This document shows positions 5,676-8,045 of a DNA stretch of 8,045 nt, piece by piece. A program made the translations under genes and the position numbers. The notes under the pieces were generated by a model. It saw nothing but the letters and a program-made list of their open reading frames with translations, was not told the DNA's origin and ran no database searches. Source of the DNA: Ramlibacter sp. (lineage in GTDB: Bacteria > Pseudomonadota > Gammaproteobacteria > Burkholderiales > Burkholderiaceae_C); contig JANXVP010000360.1 in the NCBI GenBank assembly GCA_025351615.1, positions 1 through 8,045 on the forward strand. Reading direction: 5' to 3'. How positions within the stretch are numbered: position 1 is the stretch's first letter; each line of letters opens with the position of its first letter.

Positions 5676-7436
5676 ATGCCCACTTCGCTTCCGCGCAGCG
5701 CCAGCCTCCACTACCGTGTCGAAGCCGCTGACCTGCATGGCCACCTGTTTCGCGTCACGCTCACGATCGCCCAGCCGGAGATGCAGCAACACGTCTCGCT
5801 ACCGGTATGGATTCCAGGCAGCTACCTGATCCGCGAATTTTCAAAGAACCTGCAGAAGCTCTCTGCGCGCCAGCAGGGCCGTGTCGTGGCGGTTCGCCAG
5901 CTGGACAAGTCGAACTGGCGGATCGCCTGCGTTCCCAGCAGCCCGCTGGTGCTCAGCTACGAGGTGTACGCCTTCGACAGCTCGGTGCGCACTGCCTGGC
6001 TCGACGCCCGCCGCGGCTTTTTCAATGGCACCAGCCTGTGCCTGAAAGTGCACGGCCAGGAAAGCCGCGTCCACGCGCTGGAGATTCTCGGCGCACGCGC
6101 GATCGGGCAATGGCAGGTCGCCACCGGGCTTGCGCCGTACAAGGTGAACAAGCGCGGTTTCGGCATCTACCTGGCGGCCGACTACGACGAACTGGTCGAC
6201 TGCCCGGTCGAACTCGGCAGTTTCTGGAGCACGGACTTCAAGGCGGCCGGGGTGCCGCACCGTCTCGTGGTGGCGGGGGCCGCCGAGTCCTTCGACGGCG
6301 CACGCCTGCTGGCGGACATGCAGAAGATCTGCGAAACCGAGATCCGTTTCTGGCACGACCGCAAACGGCCGCCTTTCAAGAACTACCTGTTCTTGCTCAA
6401 TGTGGTGGACGACGGCTACGGCGGACTGGAGCACCGGAACTCGACCGCGCTGATCGCCTCCCGGCGGGACCTGCCTCGCGCCGGCGACAGCCGCAACGGC
6501 GATGGCTACACGACACTGCTGGGCCTCATCAGCCACGAGTACTTCCACACCTGGAACGTCAAGCGCCTGCGCCCTGCGGAATTCACCCACTACAACTATG
6601 GCGCCGAAAACTACACCCAGTTGCTGTGGTTCTTCGAGGGCTTCACCAGCTATTACGACGACCTGTTGCTGCGGCGCGCGGGTCTGATCGACGACGCCGG
6701 CTACCTCAAACTGCTGAACAAGACGATCAACCAGGTGTTGCAGACGCCGGGGCGTGAAGTGCAGGCGGCGGCGCAGGCCAGCTTCGACGCCTGGGTCAAG
6801 TACTACCGGCAGGACGAGAACACCGCCAACGCCACGGTGAGCTACTACACCAAGGGCTCGTTGGTCGCGCTGTGTTTCGACCTGCTGCTGCGCGCCGAAG
6901 GCCACACCACGCTGGATGAAGTGATGCGTTCGCTCTGGGTGCGCTGCAAGGCGGGGCCGATGACCGAAGGCGACTTCGCAGCGGTGCTGCGCGAACTCGG
7001 TGGCCGGACTTTCACGCGCGAGCTGACGGCATGGGTTCACAGCACGCGCGAGTTGCCGCTGCAGGAGCTGCTGCAAAAGCATGGTGTCGTGGTGCTGGAA
7101 GATCCGGCGCAGCTGGCGCAGCGGCTGGGCCTGCGCGTCACGGAAACCGCGGGCGTGCAGATCAAGCAGGTGCTGCGCGGCGGGGCGGCCGAGCTGGCGG
7201 GGTTTGCCGCCAACGACGAATGGCTGGGCGTCGAACTGGCCGGCAGCGGCTGGCGGATGACCAGGCTCGACGACCTGACGCTGTATTGCGGCGCACACAG
7301 AAAGGTCACGGCCCTGGTCTCGCGCGACCGGAAATTGCTGCGGCTGGAGCTGACCTTGCCGGCCGCCGTCACCACCTGGCGGCTGGTTCTGCGCGACGCC
7401 GCGCTGGCACAGCCATGGCTCGCCGCAGCCCACTGA
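5676..7436 (+). CDS. M61-family zinc metallopeptidase with C-terminal PDZ-like domain
   Basis: The predicted protein has 586 residues, the usual length for bacterial M61 (glycyl aminopeptidase-like) proteins. An N-terminal beta-rich domain (RVEAADLHGHLFRVTL, VSLPVWIPGSYLIREFSKN) is typical of the family. The catalytic domain has GGLEH at 249-253 and the zinc site HEYFH at 287-291 within SHEYFHTWNVKRLRP. The third zinc ligand is probably E321 in WFFEGFTSYYDD. Residues about 475-575 look like a PDZ-like domain (RVTETAGVQIKQVLRGGAAELAGFAANDEW). No signal peptide or membrane segment is visible, so the enzyme is probably cytoplasmic; the family includes aminopeptidases, but the natural substrate is unknown. 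ATG 5676 is preferred because of the -10-like element just upstream; ATG 5646 in frame would add ten residues. The 3' end overlaps the DUF3108 gene by 22 bp, which suggests translational coupling. Confidence 0.93.
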   Translation: MPTSLPRSASLHYRVEAADLHGHLFRVTLTIAQPEMQQHVSLPVWIPGSYLIREFSKNLQKLSARQQGRVVAVRQLDKSNWRIACVPSSPLVLSYEVYAFDSSVRTAWLDARRGFFNGTSLCLKVHGQESRVHALEILGARAIGQWQVATGLAPYKVNKRGFGIYLAADYDELVDCPVELGSFWSTDFKAAGVPHRLVVAGAAESFDGARLLADMQKICETEIRFWHDRKRPPFKNYLFLLNVVDDGYGGLEHRNSTALIASRRDLPRAGDSRNGDGYTTLLGLISHEYFHTWNVKRLRPAEFTHYNYGAENYTQLLWFFEGFTSYYDDLLLRRAGLIDDAGYLKLLNKTINQVLQTPGREVQAAAQASFDAWVKYYRQDENTANATVSYYTKGSLVALCFDLLLRAEGHTTLDEVMRSLWVRCKAGPMTEGDFAAVLRELGGRTFTRELTAWVHSTRELPLQELLQKHGVVVLEDPAQLAQRLGLRVTETAGVQIKQVLRGGAAELAGFAANDEWLGVELAGSGWRMTRLDDLTLYCGAHRKVTALVSRDRKLLRLELTLPAAVTTWRLVLRDAALAQPWLAAAH

Positions 7437-8045
7437 TCGCAGCGCTGCTGCTGGCAGTGGTGCTGGGGCATGCCCTGGTGCTGCAATGGCTGGCCTGGCA
7501 GGCCCAGGACGCACCCGGCCTGCGGCTGATGGCCGCACCGATGTTCACCCGGCTGTTACAGCAACAGGCGCCACCGCCGGCGTCGGCGGCGCCGGCCAAA
7601 GCTGCCCGCATTGCGCGCGCCGCGACTGTGCTTGCAGCCGTCGCACCGGCAACCCCGCCCGCCGCTTCGCCACCGGAGCCCGACCCGGAGATCGTTGCCA
7701 GCGTGCCGCCAGCGGCAACGCCCGCTGCTATCGCGACCCCAGCGCCTGACGTTGGCAGCCCAACCGACACGGCGGCATCCGGCACCGCAACCACAGCTGA
7801 CAACGCCACCGCGACGCAGGATTCCAACGCCCTGGACAGTTGGCCTGCCGACACCCGGGTCAGCTTCCAGGTCGGCGGCTATTTTCGGGGCGAGCTGCAC
7901 GGCAATGCACTGGTGGAGTGGCAGCGCGACGGCGATCGCTACCAGACGCGAATCGATATCGACCTGGGCCTGGTGAGCCTGGTGATGCTCAGCCAGGGCA
8001 GGGTCGGTGCGCAAGGCCTGGCGCCCATCGCCTACGAAGAGACCC
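7415..8045 (+). CDS. DUF3108-domain exported or membrane-anchored protein, 3' end cut by window edge
   Basis: The frame from ATG 7415 is open to the window edge (210 complete codons). Residues about 5-24 are a hydrophobic signal or anchor segment (LIAALLLAVVLGHALVLQWL). Residues about 50-140 are a linker rich in Pro, Ala and Thr. From W143 (WPADTRVSFQVGGYFRGELHG, then VEWQRDGDRYQTRIDIDLG and SQGRVGAQGLAPIAYEE) the sequence resembles DUF3108, a family of unknown function. The protein therefore probably sits in the periplasm, perhaps tethered to the inner membrane, with its folded domain held away by the linker. The start lies inside the end of the M61 gene in another frame, and no strong ribosome site is seen, so coupling to M61 translation is likely. 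The DUF3108 call rests on remembered family features. Confidence 0.85.
   Translation, partial: MARRSPLIAALLLAVVLGHALVLQWLAWQAQDAPGLRLMAAPMFTRLLQQQAPPPASAAPAKAARIARAATVLAAVAPATPPAASPPEPDPEIVASVPPAATPAAIATPAPDVGSPTDTAASGTATTADNATATQDSNALDSWPADTRVSFQVGGYFRGELHGNALVEWQRDGDRYQTRIDIDLGLVSLVMLSQGRVGAQGLAPIAYEET

Noticed and set aside
5841..7538. 565-codon minus-strand open frame opposite the M61 gene
   Set aside because: It covers an unmistakable M61 peptidase and has no recognisable domain; its Gln/Arg/Ala/Val-rich translation is typical of an antisense shadow in GC-rich DNA.

Overview
The window is GC-rich, gene-dense bacterial DNA. Gene content and order point to a betaproteobacterium, most likely of the order Burkholderiales: a UbiH-family hydroxylase, a DsbC-like protein, an M61 peptidase and a DUF3108 protein lie in a row, an arrangement I recall from that order. 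This taxonomic placement is from memory and not from a search. The genes I recognise look chromosomal and core-like. I see no insertion sequence, phage gene, tRNA, rRNA, CRISPR array or plasmid function.

Layout: (1) 1-949, minus strand: the first 316 codons of the translation-associated P-loop ATPase YchF, cut by the window edge. (2) 981-2828, plus strand: a membrane sensor with a periplasmic 7TMR-DISM-type domain, a seven-helix membrane region and a degenerate GGDEF domain. (3) 2825-3679, minus strand: a MOSC-domain molybdenum-cofactor protein related to YcbX/mARC, whose stop codon overlaps that of gene 2. (4) 3745-8045, plus strand: a four-gene run of UbiH-family FAD hydroxylase, DsbC-like periplasmic disulfide isomerase, cytoplasmic M61 peptidase with a PDZ-like tail, and the start of an exported or membrane-anchored DUF3108 protein.

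The genes are closely packed: 31 bp between the divergent ychF and sensor genes, a 3-base stop-codon overlap between sensor and MOSC genes, 65 bp between the divergent MOSC and UbiH genes, 27 bp from UbiH to DsbC, 65 bp from DsbC to M61, and a 22-bp overlap from M61 to DUF3108. The last four genes probably share transcripts. The UbiH and M61 genes each also have a -10-like hexamer placed so that transcription would start at or next to the ATG, which suggests leaderless messages. No stretch over 300 bases lacks a gene.

The most interesting item is the sensor. Its GGDEF signature has become GEARF and its guanine-contact positions are changed, yet the RxxD inhibitory-site motif stands at exactly the canonical spacing. 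That pattern suggests a c-di-GMP receptor and not a cyclase. I found no convincing evidence of a wholly new multi-gene system here.
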